In this document: one piece after another, positions 7,584-15,521 of the stretch
How the letters are laid out: each line of letters begins with the position of its first letter
Numbering within the stretch: the stretch's first letter is position 1
Assembly (NCBI GenBank): GCA_964563105.1
Contig: CAZLXM010000046.1
Span: 1-28,297 of the forward strand
DNA length: 28,297 bases
Direction of reading: 5' to 3'
Source: CAYVTV01 sp964563105
GTDB lineage: Bacteria > Bacteroidota > Bacteroidia > Bacteroidales > GCA-2748055
Notes under the pieces: generated by a model
What the model was told of the DNA's origin: nothing
The model's input: only the letters and a program-made list of their open reading frames with translations
Database searches by the model: none
Program-made: the position numbers and the translations under genes

Positions 7584-10500
7584 ATGTTCGAGGATTTATA
7601 TAGCAACCATATTCATGTGCCGGAAATCTGCAGGGAGATCAGAGAAAACAAATCCGGGGCCCGCCTTTTGAAAGGACTAAGTGGTTCATCACCTGCAATG
7701 TTGTTTTACTCATGTTTTCAAAAGCAGAAAGGAAGCCATTTAATTATTCTTCCCGACAAAGACTCGGCAGCCTATTTTTTGAATGATTTGAGTATTGCAG
7801 GTTTGGACGATTATTTATTTTTTTTCCCTTCTTCCTGGAAAAGAAACATGCTTTCAGGACAGCCGGATGAAGCAGGTAATATTATGAGGACCAAAACTCT
7901 TCAAAATCTTAGCGGTGAAAAAAAAGACATAATTGTAATCTCCTATCCCGAAGCATTGGTTGAAAAAGCCATTTCCCCGGCAGATCTTCAAAAACAAAGT
8001 TTTGAAATTAAAAAAGGTGAAAAAATAAATTCCGGATTTCTTGAAGAAGTCCTTCAGGATTTTAATTTCTCCCTGACAGATTTTGTGTATCAGCCCGGAC
8101 AGTATGCAATAAGGGGCAGCATAATAGATGTCTTTTCATTCTCCTCTCCTCAGCCTTTCAGAATTGATTTTTTTGGAAATGAAATTGAATCTATACGCAC
8201 TTTCGACATAGATAGCCAATTATCAGTTGAAATGAGAAATGTGATAAGCATTATTCCTGATATTCAATGGACTCAGGAAAGTGGGGAAAAAAATGTTTCA
8301 CTTACTGATTATTTCCCGGATGAAATTATATGGATACAGGATCAGCAAACTATAATTCAACAAATGAATGAATTAGCTGATAACTATTTATCTCATAACA
8401 ACAAACTTAATCCGGGAGCACAAAAAGAACAGGATAACGCTTTTTTAAGCGGCACTGATTTTTTAAATAATATCCAAAAAAACGTAATATTTGAATTTGG
8501 GAATGTTTCTGAAAATACAATAAAAAAGTACGAATTTAATACTCTTCCCCAGATTCCCGTAAACCATAATTTTAAGCTTCTTGCTTCCATTCTGAAAGAA
8601 AATTCAGCCAAAGGATACAGAAACATAATCCTTTCTGAAAATCAAAAACAAATTGAAAGAATAGAGGCTATCTTCAAAGAAACAGATCCGGAAGTACATT
8701 TCGAACCTGTACTTAATACTCTGCATGAAGGCTTTAGTGATTCCGACCTTGGTATTTCTATTTTTACAGATCATCAGATTTTTGACAGATATCACAGGTA
8801 TCGCCTCAGGGATATGTTTTTAAGAAAAGAATCACTTGCCCTGAAAGAGATTAATAATCTTAATCCCGGAGATTATGTGGTACACACTGACCATGGGATT
8901 GGAATTTTTGGAGGCCTTGAAACAATAGAGATAAATGGGAAAAAACAAGAAACAGTAAGGCTGGTTTATAAAGATCATGATATCTTATATGTAAATATTC
9001 ACTCTTTGCATCGCATTTCAAAGTTTAAAGGAGGTGACGGTGAACCGCCCAAAATTTATAAACTTGGTACCGGAGCATGGGCAAAACTGAAACAAAATGC
9101 CAGAAAAAAAATAAAAGATATCGCTTTTGATTTAATATCCCTGTATGCACAGCGTTTACGTGAAAAAGGTTTCTCTTTTACACCCGATACATATTTGCAA
9201 CAGGAACTGGAAGCATCATTTATTTATGAAGACACACCCGATCAGTTAAAAGCAACTATTGATGTTAAAAATGGAATGGAAGCCGAATATCCTATGGACA
9301 GGTTAATTTGTGGAGATGTTGGATTCGGGAAAACAGAAATAGCAATACGTGCAGCTTTTAAAGCAGTTACCGATTCAAAACAGGTTATTGTCCTTGTACC
9401 TACAACACTGCTTGCATTTCAACATTATAATACATTTACGGAAAGATTAAAAAATTTTCCCTGTAATGTTGATTATTTAACCAGATTAAGAAAACCTGCC
9501 GATCAAAAAAGAATAAAAAAACAGCTTGAAAAAGGTGAAATTGACATAATAATTGGAACACATAAACTTTTGGGGAATGAAATTAAATTTAAGGACCCCG
9601 GACTGCTTATTATAGATGAAGAACAAAAATTTGGAGTTGCAATGAAAGAAAAGCTCAGGAAGCTGAGATTAAATATTGATACTTTGACACTGACTGCGAC
9701 TCCTATCCCCCGCACGCTCCAGTTTTCACTCATGGGTGCAAGAGATTTATCCGTGATAAATACTCCTCCTCCTAACAGACATCCAATTATAACTGAATCA
9801 CATGTATTTAATGAAGATATTATCAGGGAAGCTATAGAATTTGAATTAAACAGGGGTGGACAGGTATTTTTTATCCATAACAGAATACAAAATATTCTTG
9901 AGCTTGAATCACTCATAAAAAGGCAGGTAAAAAATGCACGGACAGTTGTGGCACACGGACAAATGGAAGGAAGAAAGCTGGAAGACACAATGTTACAGTT
10001 TATAACAGGTGACTATGATGTACTCGTAGCTACAACAATTATTGAATCCGGCCTGGATATACCAAATGCGAATACAATTATTATAAACGATGCACATCAT
10101 TTTGGATTAAGTGAATTACACCAGTTAAGAGGCAGAGTTGGCCGCTCAAATAAAAAAGCATTTTGCTATCTTTTGGCTCCTCCTCCCCATCTTCTGACTC
10201 CCGAAGCGAGACGACGAATTAAAGCTATTGAGGAAAATTCGGAATTGGGCAGCGGGTTCAGTATAGCCCTGCAGGACCTGGATATAAGAGGGGCCGGAAA
10301 TCTCCTGGGAGCAGAGCAAAGTGGCTTTATTGCTGAGATTGGTATCGAAACTTACAGGAGAATATTACAGGAAGCAATGTTGGATTTAAAAGAAAATGAA
10401 TTTAAAGATCTTTTTAAAAATAAAGAGGAAAGTGATATAAAAAATAATCTTTTGTCCGATTGCCAAATAGATACTGATCTCCAGGTACTTATTCCTGAAA

Positions 10501-10910
10501 CTTTCATTTCTAATACAAGTGAAAGATTAAAACTTTATAAAGAACTGGATAATATAATTGATGAAAATGAATTAGAGGAATTTGCCGGAAAACTGCAAGA
10601 CCGTTTTGGGCCCATCCCAAAAGAGACAATTGACCTTATGGATATTGTAAGAATGCGTAAACTTGCCGTCAATCTTGGATTTGAAAAAATTACTATCAGA
10701 AGGGGGCAAATGTTATTATATTTTATACAAAATGCTGAATCTGATTATTTTAATTCCGAGATCTTTAAAACAATTTTAGACTGGATCAAGCATCAAAGCT
10801 CCCGTGTACAATTAAAAGAAAATGGCGAAAAATTAATTTTAAAGATTAACAAAATCTCTTCAGTCGAAAACGCATTTTCTATCCTTAAAAATTTAAGCCT
10901 TGCTTCATAA
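7584..10910 (+). CDS. mfd: Transcription-repair coupling factor Mfd
   Basis: Mfd is a DNA translocase that removes RNA polymerase stalled at lesions and recruits UvrA. From the ATG at 7584 the protein is 1108 residues, normal for the family. The N-terminal part is UvrB-like. The RNA-polymerase-interacting domain starts near 427 (NPGDYVVHTDHGIGIFGG). The helicase core has Walker A GDVGFGKTE (577-585), DEEQ at 678-681, then TATPIPRTLQFSL. The RecG-like TRG region includes RGRVGRS (from about 850), and a C-terminal D7-type domain follows. An in-frame TTG at 7569 would add five residues but overlaps the promoter-like motif. The gene stands alone, divergent from lysC and convergent with the peroxidase gene. 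Confidence 0.97.
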   Translation: MFEDLYSNHIHVPEICREIRENKSGARLLKGLSGSSPAMLFYSCFQKQKGSHLIILPDKDSAAYFLNDLSIAGLDDYLFFFPSSWKRNMLSGQPDEAGNIMRTKTLQNLSGEKKDIIVISYPEALVEKAISPADLQKQSFEIKKGEKINSGFLEEVLQDFNFSLTDFVYQPGQYAIRGSIIDVFSFSSPQPFRIDFFGNEIESIRTFDIDSQLSVEMRNVISIIPDIQWTQESGEKNVSLTDYFPDEIIWIQDQQTIIQQMNELADNYLSHNNKLNPGAQKEQDNAFLSGTDFLNNIQKNVIFEFGNVSENTIKKYEFNTLPQIPVNHNFKLLASILKENSAKGYRNIILSENQKQIERIEAIFKETDPEVHFEPVLNTLHEGFSDSDLGISIFTDHQIFDRYHRYRLRDMFLRKESLALKEINNLNPGDYVVHTDHGIGIFGGLETIEINGKKQETVRLVYKDHDILYVNIHSLHRISKFKGGDGEPPKIYKLGTGAWAKLKQNARKKIKDIAFDLISLYAQRLREKGFSFTPDTYLQQELEASFIYEDTPDQLKATIDVKNGMEAEYPMDRLICGDVGFGKTEIAIRAAFKAVTDSKQVIVLVPTTLLAFQHYNTFTERLKNFPCNVDYLTRLRKPADQKRIKKQLEKGEIDIIIGTHKLLGNEIKFKDPGLLIIDEEQKFGVAMKEKLRKLRLNIDTLTLTATPIPRTLQFSLMGARDLSVINTPPPNRHPIITESHVFNEDIIREAIEFELNRGGQVFFIHNRIQNILELESLIKRQVKNARTVVAHGQMEGRKLEDTMLQFITGDYDVLVATTIIESGLDIPNANTIIINDAHHFGLSELHQLRGRVGRSNKKAFCYLLAPPPHLLTPEARRRIKAIEENSELGSGFSIALQDLDIRGAGNLLGAEQSGFIAEIGIETYRRILQEAMLDLKENEFKDLFKNKEESDIKNNLLSDCQIDTDLQVLIPETFISNTSERLKLYKELDNIIDENELEEFAGKLQDRFGPIPKETIDLMDIVRMRKLAVNLGFEKITIRRGQMLLYFIQNAESDYFNSEIFKTILDWIKHQSSRVQLKENGEKLILKINKISSVENAFSILKNLSLAS

Positions 10911-10933
10911 ATACTGTATCACTAATTGAAATC

Positions 10934-10973
10934 GAATTATAACTTTACATTTTTACCTGTCTTATTATAATTC
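10934..10973. terminator. AT-rich inverted repeat between convergent genes
   Basis: GAATTATAA (10934-10942) and TTATAATTC (10965-10973) form a perfect 9-bp stem around a 22-base loop between mfd and the convergent peroxidase gene. The right arm overlaps the peroxidase stop codon. It could act as a bidirectional terminator, but the stem is almost free of GC and the loop is long. Confidence 0.3.
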
Positions 10974-11483
10974 AATGGTAAATACAGAGGTCCCCGGTTC
11001 AAGCACTTTAACCAGGACACCCTGTTCATTGATAAGGTACTTTTGAAAATTCCATGTTACTTCGGAATCCTGAACTCCATTCAAAGATTTTTCTGTAAGC
11101 CAGCGATATAATGGATGGGTATTATTTCCTGTAACAGAAATTTTTGACATCATTGGAAAAGTTACACCATAATTTTTCTGACAAAAATCTTTGATTTCAT
11201 CATTGGTCAATGGTTCTTTACCGGCAAAACTATTTGAAGGAAATCCAATTATTACAAAATTTTTATCTTTATTTTCTTTATAAAATTTTTCCAACTCCGC
11301 AAATTGAGGTGTAAATCTACATTTTGAAGCGGTATTGACAATTAACACTTTTTTGCCTCTTAATTCATTAAATGAAAATCGTTTTCCGTTAATATCCCTG
11401 ACTTTGAAATCATAAAATGATTTTTGAGCTGAAACTGTTGATATAGAAAGAGCTAAAAGGAAAAGAAATAATATATTTTTCAT
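10965..11483 (-). CDS. Exported glutathione-peroxidase-like protein
   Basis: From the ATG at 11483 the product is 172 residues with a signal peptide (hydrophobic 4-17, cleavage near SAQ at 18-20), so it acts in the periplasm. A TTG-initiated extension to 11516 would bury the signal and is rejected. The peroxidatic Cys55 lies in NTASKCRFTPQ and the Trp144-Asn145 pair in TWNFQKYLI; Cys101 (DFCQKNYGVTFP) is a likely resolving Cys, as in thioredoxin-dependent members. The catalytic Gln of the family (in the pattern FGxQEP) is Lys89 here, in SFAGKEP, and the Gly after the Cys is Arg56. It probably reduces hydroperoxides, but these changes make the activity uncertain. It lies 92 bp downstream of the lipoprotein gene on the same strand. 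Confidence 0.88.
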   Translation of the reverse strand: MKNILFLFLLALSISTVSAQKSFYDFKVRDINGKRFSFNELRGKKVLIVNTASKCRFTPQFAELEKFYKENKDKNFVIIGFPSNSFAGKEPLTNDEIKDFCQKNYGVTFPMMSKISVTGNNTHPLYRWLTEKSLNGVQDSEVTWNFQKYLINEQGVLVKVLEPGTSVFTIEL

Positions 11484-11575
11484 TTTGATATGACTTTTGT
11501 TCAAGTCATTAAACAAAAAATTAAAATTTAAGTTTAATAGTGCGGAAAATATTATTGAAAGGATATTTCTTAATA

Positions 11576-13075
11576 CTATTCATTCATTTTTATTCTTGCA
11601 TATCTAACCAGGTTTTTATCAGAACTGCCCCGCCCGATTAAATCAATTGTTTCTGATGGCAGGGAGCCACCCCTCGGTGTAGCTGTAAAGAAAAATGACA
11701 TTGGATGCTTCATTGGAATAATATGGGGCATACTAACGGAGCCATCAGCAAAAAGCTCCAATAAAAGGTTCTCATCTGCCTTTTTATTATCCTGTTTAGT
11801 CCCGGCTATATGAAAAATAACAAACAGACGATTATTCGGTAATATATGAAATCGCCCCCAGCTTATGGAATAGTTTTCAATACTATCGTTAATAAGATCT
11901 TTTGGCACTCCGTCTCCGGTTTCCATAAGGACCTTATTCATCAATATTTCACCTTTTTTTATTTTCGCATAATTAAGTGCCCATTTACGTTTTATATCGG
12001 GAAAATATTTATCCCTGATCTCTTTATTAATCGGATTACTTAACCAAAGCACATTTGCCACAGACTCCGGATCGAGCCACATATCCAGTACACGAAGGTT
12101 TTCTCCATTTTCATGTGAATTTGCTATTTCAATAAAGGATGAAAATTCTTCTTTCGTTATATCCGGGGTCCAGGTATAATACAGCCTTCTGAACCGGCCC
12201 CCTGCAATCCGCATTCCCCCCGCACTTACGATATCATCCAGTCCAATTCTTTTCGCATCTTCCATATTTTGAATACGGGACCATTTATTTAATGCACAGT
12301 TTCCAACAAAATGGAGCTCTCTGTCTTTTAAGACGACCAGGGGATAAGTCACTCTAATATGTTTTGAATTATATGGTTCTATTGTTGGATCAATCATCTC
12401 TTCCCAGGGCAATTGTCCTGAATGCCATTTTTTATCACGATCAAAAAATGCCCATTCAGAATGTGTATATCCTATGTTTTGAAAAATGATAAATTCATTA
12501 TTTTCTCTGTCAACTGAAAAGGTGCGATAACTATGCTCTGTAAAACGAGGGTCTCCATTCCATTCAGGAAGAAGTGTTTTATAAGAAGCTTTAAGATCAT
12601 TAAGAGAAAATTCAAGTATCTGAGGCTGATTTCTGGTACTATACTTTTCAGGATCAGTTTCAATGGAAGGGTTTACTGACATCATTAATCTCCCGTCAGA
12701 TAGAAGCCCTATTGGCGAAGGCTCTCTTGTACGGCCCTTTTCATCTGCCTGCTGTAATTCCCAGCCATTAAGGCCTCTTTTATACAATAACCATCGTATA
12801 TTATTCAATGGCTTGTATTGCTTCAGTGTTTCTATGCCTGAAACAATAACATTATCGCCCTTCCTGACCAGGATAGCATTACCATGGCACCAAAATGGGC
12901 CGGAACCATTATCGGGATTTTCATATTCATATACAATCTCCTCAAGTTCTACAGTTAACTCAGGCAAAACCCTGACTTGAAAGTTATCTTTCGACCTTTT
13001 ATTACCGCAGGCGGATAAAAAAAATATTATCCCGGATATTAATAGAAGTGATACAAGTTTAAAGTCTGTTTTCAT
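11576..13075 (-). CDS. Unrecognised 499-residue lipoprotein
   Basis: I do not recognise this protein. The N-terminus is a lipoprotein signal with lipobox LSAC and Cys23, followed by GNK, so it is probably lipid-anchored in the envelope. The mature part has no membrane segments. It contains spaced aromatic and Asp/Gly-rich strand-like stretches, such as SPIGLLSDGRLMMSVN (about 121-136), GRFHILPNNRLFVIFH and LLLELFADGSVSM. This spacing is suggestive of a sialidase/BNR-like beta-propeller, but that is only an impression. A Cys and His pair occurs early (FWCHGNAILV, about 61-70). It is upstream of the peroxidase gene on the same strand and divergent from the coaX operon across a 301-bp gap. Confidence 0.75.
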   Translation of the reverse strand: MKTDFKLVSLLLISGIIFFLSACGNKRSKDNFQVRVLPELTVELEEIVYEYENPDNGSGPFWCHGNAILVRKGDNVIVSGIETLKQYKPLNNIRWLLYKRGLNGWELQQADEKGRTREPSPIGLLSDGRLMMSVNPSIETDPEKYSTRNQPQILEFSLNDLKASYKTLLPEWNGDPRFTEHSYRTFSVDRENNEFIIFQNIGYTHSEWAFFDRDKKWHSGQLPWEEMIDPTIEPYNSKHIRVTYPLVVLKDRELHFVGNCALNKWSRIQNMEDAKRIGLDDIVSAGGMRIAGGRFRRLYYTWTPDITKEEFSSFIEIANSHENGENLRVLDMWLDPESVANVLWLSNPINKEIRDKYFPDIKRKWALNYAKIKKGEILMNKVLMETGDGVPKDLINDSIENYSISWGRFHILPNNRLFVIFHIAGTKQDNKKADENLLLELFADGSVSMPHIIPMKHPMSFFFTATPRGGSLPSETIDLIGRGSSDKNLVRYARIKMNE

Positions 13076-13085
13076 AATTAAAAAG

Positions 13086-13093
13086 CAAATTTA
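13086..13093 (-). promoter_or_regulatory. Candidate -7 box for the lipoprotein gene
   Basis: On the minus strand this reads TAAATTTG, matching TAnnTTTG, ten bases upstream of the ATG at 13075. The implied leader is only a few bases, which weakens the call. No -33 element is visible. Confidence 0.25.
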
Positions 13094-13222
13094 GTTGCAG
13101 GCTGATGAGAGTTAAAATAATGAAATTTACAAATCGTTCAGATTTCCTAATTTAGACATATTTTAAGTTAAAGTCAATATTCTGATTTTATTAATTTATA
13201 AAATTTCAATTAATGATTTTCT

Positions 13223-13230
13223 TAACTTTG
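13223..13230 (+). promoter_or_regulatory. Candidate -7 box for the coaX operon
   Basis: TAACTTTG matches TAnnTTTG exactly. It would give coaX a leader of about 140 bases that includes the palindrome at 13311-13323. No TTG-type -33 element is seen at the usual spacing. Confidence 0.35.
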
Positions 13231-13310
13231 TAAATTATTATAAAACTAAATTATTAAAATAAGTTGACCTTTTTTCTTATACAAAGAATATTAAAAAATA
13301 AAGGGTTACG

Positions 13311-13323
13311 CCTGTTTTACAGG
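13311..13323. promoter_or_regulatory. Short perfect palindrome upstream of coaX
   Basis: CCTGT and ACAGG flank a TTT spacer, a perfect 5-bp inverted repeat 53 bp before the coaX ATG. It stands out as a GC-containing island in AT-rich DNA. No T-run follows, so it is not a terminator; it could be an operator or an RNA hairpin in the leader. Confidence 0.3.
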
Positions 13324-13376
13324 TAAATCAATTGTATATAAAATATTTTGACAAATAATAGCAAAATTATTTTCTG

Positions 13377-14102
13377 ATGAACCTTGTTGCTGATATTGGT
13401 AATACATTTATAAAAGCTGCCATTTTCTCAGGAGATGATATTGTTTTGCAAAAAAATATTAATATTTCAGAGCCTGAATTATTAGTTTCAATGCTTAAAG
13501 ATTATCCGGTCAATAAGGGAATAATATCGTCTGTAAGTCTGCATAATGATTTTCTTACATCATTATTAAAAAATAAACTGGAATTCATATTATTTTCTGA
13601 TCATACAACCCCTGTTCCTCTGGAAAATCTTTATTCATCGCGTGAAACCCTGGGATTTGACAGACTGGCTTCAGCAGTTGCTGCATTTACTATTTTTCCC
13701 GGCAAAAATATCCTTGTTATTGATGCCGGGACCGCCATAACAATTGATATAGTAAATAACAAAGGGCAATTTCTTGGAGGTAATATTTCTCCGGGTTTGG
13801 ATATAAGATTAAAAGCTCTTAATGAGTTTACCTCTAATCTCCCTCTTATAAAAAAAGACGGAGAAACAAAATTAATTGCCAAAACAACCGAAGAGGCTGT
13901 CAGATCAGGAGTTTTTAACGGAATAATATTTGAAATGGATGGATATATTAATGCCTTTAATCAAATTTTTAATGATTTAATCGTAATTTTAACAGGAGGT
14001 GATCATATTTTCTTTGATAAAAAATTAAAAAGCTCCATCTTTGTAGACATTAATTTAACAATAAAAGGACTTAATAAGATTCTTCAGTATAATGTCATAT
14101 AA
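13377..14102 (+). CDS. coaX: Type III pantothenate kinase
   Basis: CoaX phosphorylates pantothenate, the first step of coenzyme A synthesis, in the cytoplasm. The 241-residue protein has the ASKHA-fold blocks of the family: DIGNT (6-10, phosphate loop), GFDRLA (93-98, with the catalytic-region Asp95-Arg96), IDAGTAITID (115-124), GGNISPG (134-140), TEEAVRSG (171-178) and TGGD (206-209). The family is typically potassium-dependent and insensitive to CoA feedback. The 3' end overlaps the ATG of the following barrel gene by 11 bp, indicating translational coupling. It is the first gene of the run that ends with ppiD. Confidence 0.95.
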   Translation: MNLVADIGNTFIKAAIFSGDDIVLQKNINISEPELLVSMLKDYPVNKGIISSVSLHNDFLTSLLKNKLEFILFSDHTTPVPLENLYSSRETLGFDRLASAVAAFTIFPGKNILVIDAGTAITIDIVNNKGQFLGGNISPGLDIRLKALNEFTSNLPLIKKDGETKLIAKTTEEAVRSGVFNGIIFEMDGYINAFNQIFNDLIVILTGGDHIFFDKKLKSSIFVDINLTIKGLNKILQYNVI

Positions 14103-15381
14103 ACATATTGCAATTTTTATAATTTTAACCGTTTGTTTGTCTGAAATGAATGGACAGATAAACACATACTCGCCATATTCAAGATTTGGATTAGGTGAAA
14201 TACATAATCCGGGTAATATAAGAAGTTTGGGGATGGGCTCTTCCGGGATTGCTTTACGTTCCAATAAACAAATTAATTATATAAATCCGGCCTCTTTTAC
14301 GGCAACTGACACCTTATCTTTTCTTTTCGATTTTGGAATGTATGGCTTTTACAATACCTATCATTCCAATGAATCATCTGCTTCACTGGGAAATTTTAAT
14401 CTGCATCATCTTTCTTTTTCTTTTCCTGTTACTAAGTGGTGGAAAGCAAGTGCAGGAATTTTCCCATATACTTCTGTTGGTTATAATATACAGGAACCAT
14501 CAGATATTCCTAATGTAGGTAATGTTAATTTTTATTATAACGGGAATGGAGGTCTAAACAAGCTTTATTTTGGAAATTCCGTTGAATTCTTTAACAGTTT
14601 ATCTGTAGGGATAAGCCTGGAATATCTTTTTGGAAATATTTTTTATGCCCGCAGGTTAAGTCTTGATAAAGAAAATATGGGTGCTATCCCCCGAATTGAG
14701 AATAAACTTGTTGTTGGAGGTATGGTTTATAATTTTGGCCTTCAATATTATAAGGTTTTTAAAGAAAAATATTTTATCACTCTCGGAGCTGCATTTGAAA
14801 ATAAGCCTGATATAAAATCAACTTCTCATCTGCTTTCCGAGTTAAATTTTCCGGGGAAATCTGCTATGGTTGGTGATTCCATTTTATTATCTACATTATA
14901 TATTATCCAAAATGAGACAAGTAGAGGAACAATTAAGTATCCGGGTAATTTGGGATTGGGGCTCAGTTTTGGGATACATAATAAGCTTGTGCTTTCAGCA
15001 GATTATTATAGACAGGATTGGAGTAATGCCCTGATAATGAGTAAAAATGACTCTTTAGTCAATTCCACATCAGCAAATTTTGGAATTGAATTTACACCTT
15101 CAGGCACTTCGGTACAAAACTATTTTGGAAGGATAAATTACAGGATAGGGGCTTATTTTACTAATAGCTATATTAGTATCCGCAATCAGCAGATAAAGGA
15201 CTCTGGCATGACATTTGGAATAGGTTTGCCATTAAGGAGTACGCAAACTACATTTAACGTTGCCTATATCCTTGGAACAAGAGGTACTTTACATAATGAA
15301 TTAATTAAAGAAAATTATGATATCTGGCATATCGGTGTTACATTACATGATATATGGTTCCGAAAAAGAAAATATGATTAA
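14092..15381 (+). CDS. Outer-membrane beta-barrel protein (FadL/OmpP1-like)
   Basis: A 429-residue exported protein with a signal peptide ending near residue 22 (EMNGQ). The mature start has the stretch INTYSPYSRFGLGE, typical of a Bacteroidota outer-membrane family. LGMGSSGIALRSN and the Asn-Pro-Ala segment INPASF (63-68) follow, as in FadL-type transport barrels, and then many alternating aromatic strands (for example LHHLSFSFPVTKWWKASAGI). This indicates a beta-barrel in the outer membrane, possibly a channel for hydrophobic compounds; the ligand is unknown. The ATG lies inside the end of coaX. Its position just before TPR and LptC genes suggests an envelope-building role, which is inference. 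Confidence 0.8.
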   Translation: MSYKHIAIFIILTVCLSEMNGQINTYSPYSRFGLGEIHNPGNIRSLGMGSSGIALRSNKQINYINPASFTATDTLSFLFDFGMYGFYNTYHSNESSASLGNFNLHHLSFSFPVTKWWKASAGIFPYTSVGYNIQEPSDIPNVGNVNFYYNGNGGLNKLYFGNSVEFFNSLSVGISLEYLFGNIFYARRLSLDKENMGAIPRIENKLVVGGMVYNFGLQYYKVFKEKYFITLGAAFENKPDIKSTSHLLSELNFPGKSAMVGDSILLSTLYIIQNETSRGTIKYPGNLGLGLSFGIHNKLVLSADYYRQDWSNALIMSKNDSLVNSTSANFGIEFTPSGTSVQNYFGRINYRIGAYFTNSYISIRNQQIKDSGMTFGIGLPLRSTQTTFNVAYILGTRGTLHNELIKENYDIWHIGVTLHDIWFRKRKYD

Positions 15382-15439
15382 CTTTAAACACATAAAATAT
15401 TCAGGAATAATCGTATTAAGTCTCCGGGAACTCTACTGA
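15374..15439 (+). other. 21-codon micro-ORF overlapping the barrel gene stop
   Basis: An ATG overlapping the stop of the barrel gene (ATGATTAA arrangement) opens a 21-codon frame, MINFKHIKYSGIIVLSLRELY, which looks like the start of a signal peptide but ends early. A second frame opens at 15420 and runs without a stop into the TPR gene. It may be a relic or frameshifted start of a coupled gene, or chance. Confidence 0.25.
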
Positions 15440-15521
15440 TAACCGGACAGGTTACAGCGATTTAAGAGAAGATGAAATGGAAATTAAATATAAAATCAAT
15501 AATAAATCAATCTTATTAGGC

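Larger units (their letters stand above)
13076..13376. other. Divergent intergenic region, 301 bp
   Basis: This very AT-rich gap separates the minus-strand lipoprotein gene from the plus-strand coaX operon. I see no gene or RNA in it. It holds two promoter-like -7 motifs, one per strand (13086-13093 minus, 13223-13230 plus), and a compact palindrome at 13311-13323. Confidence 0.6.

Noticed and set aside
9503..9988. 161-codon minus-strand open frame inside mfd
   Set aside because: It lies wholly opposite the conserved helicase core of mfd, is rich in Ser and hydrophobic residues from antisense codons, and matches no family.
11484..11516. TTG-initiated extension of the peroxidase gene
   Set aside because: It would put polar residues before a well-formed signal peptide that starts at the ATG at 11483.
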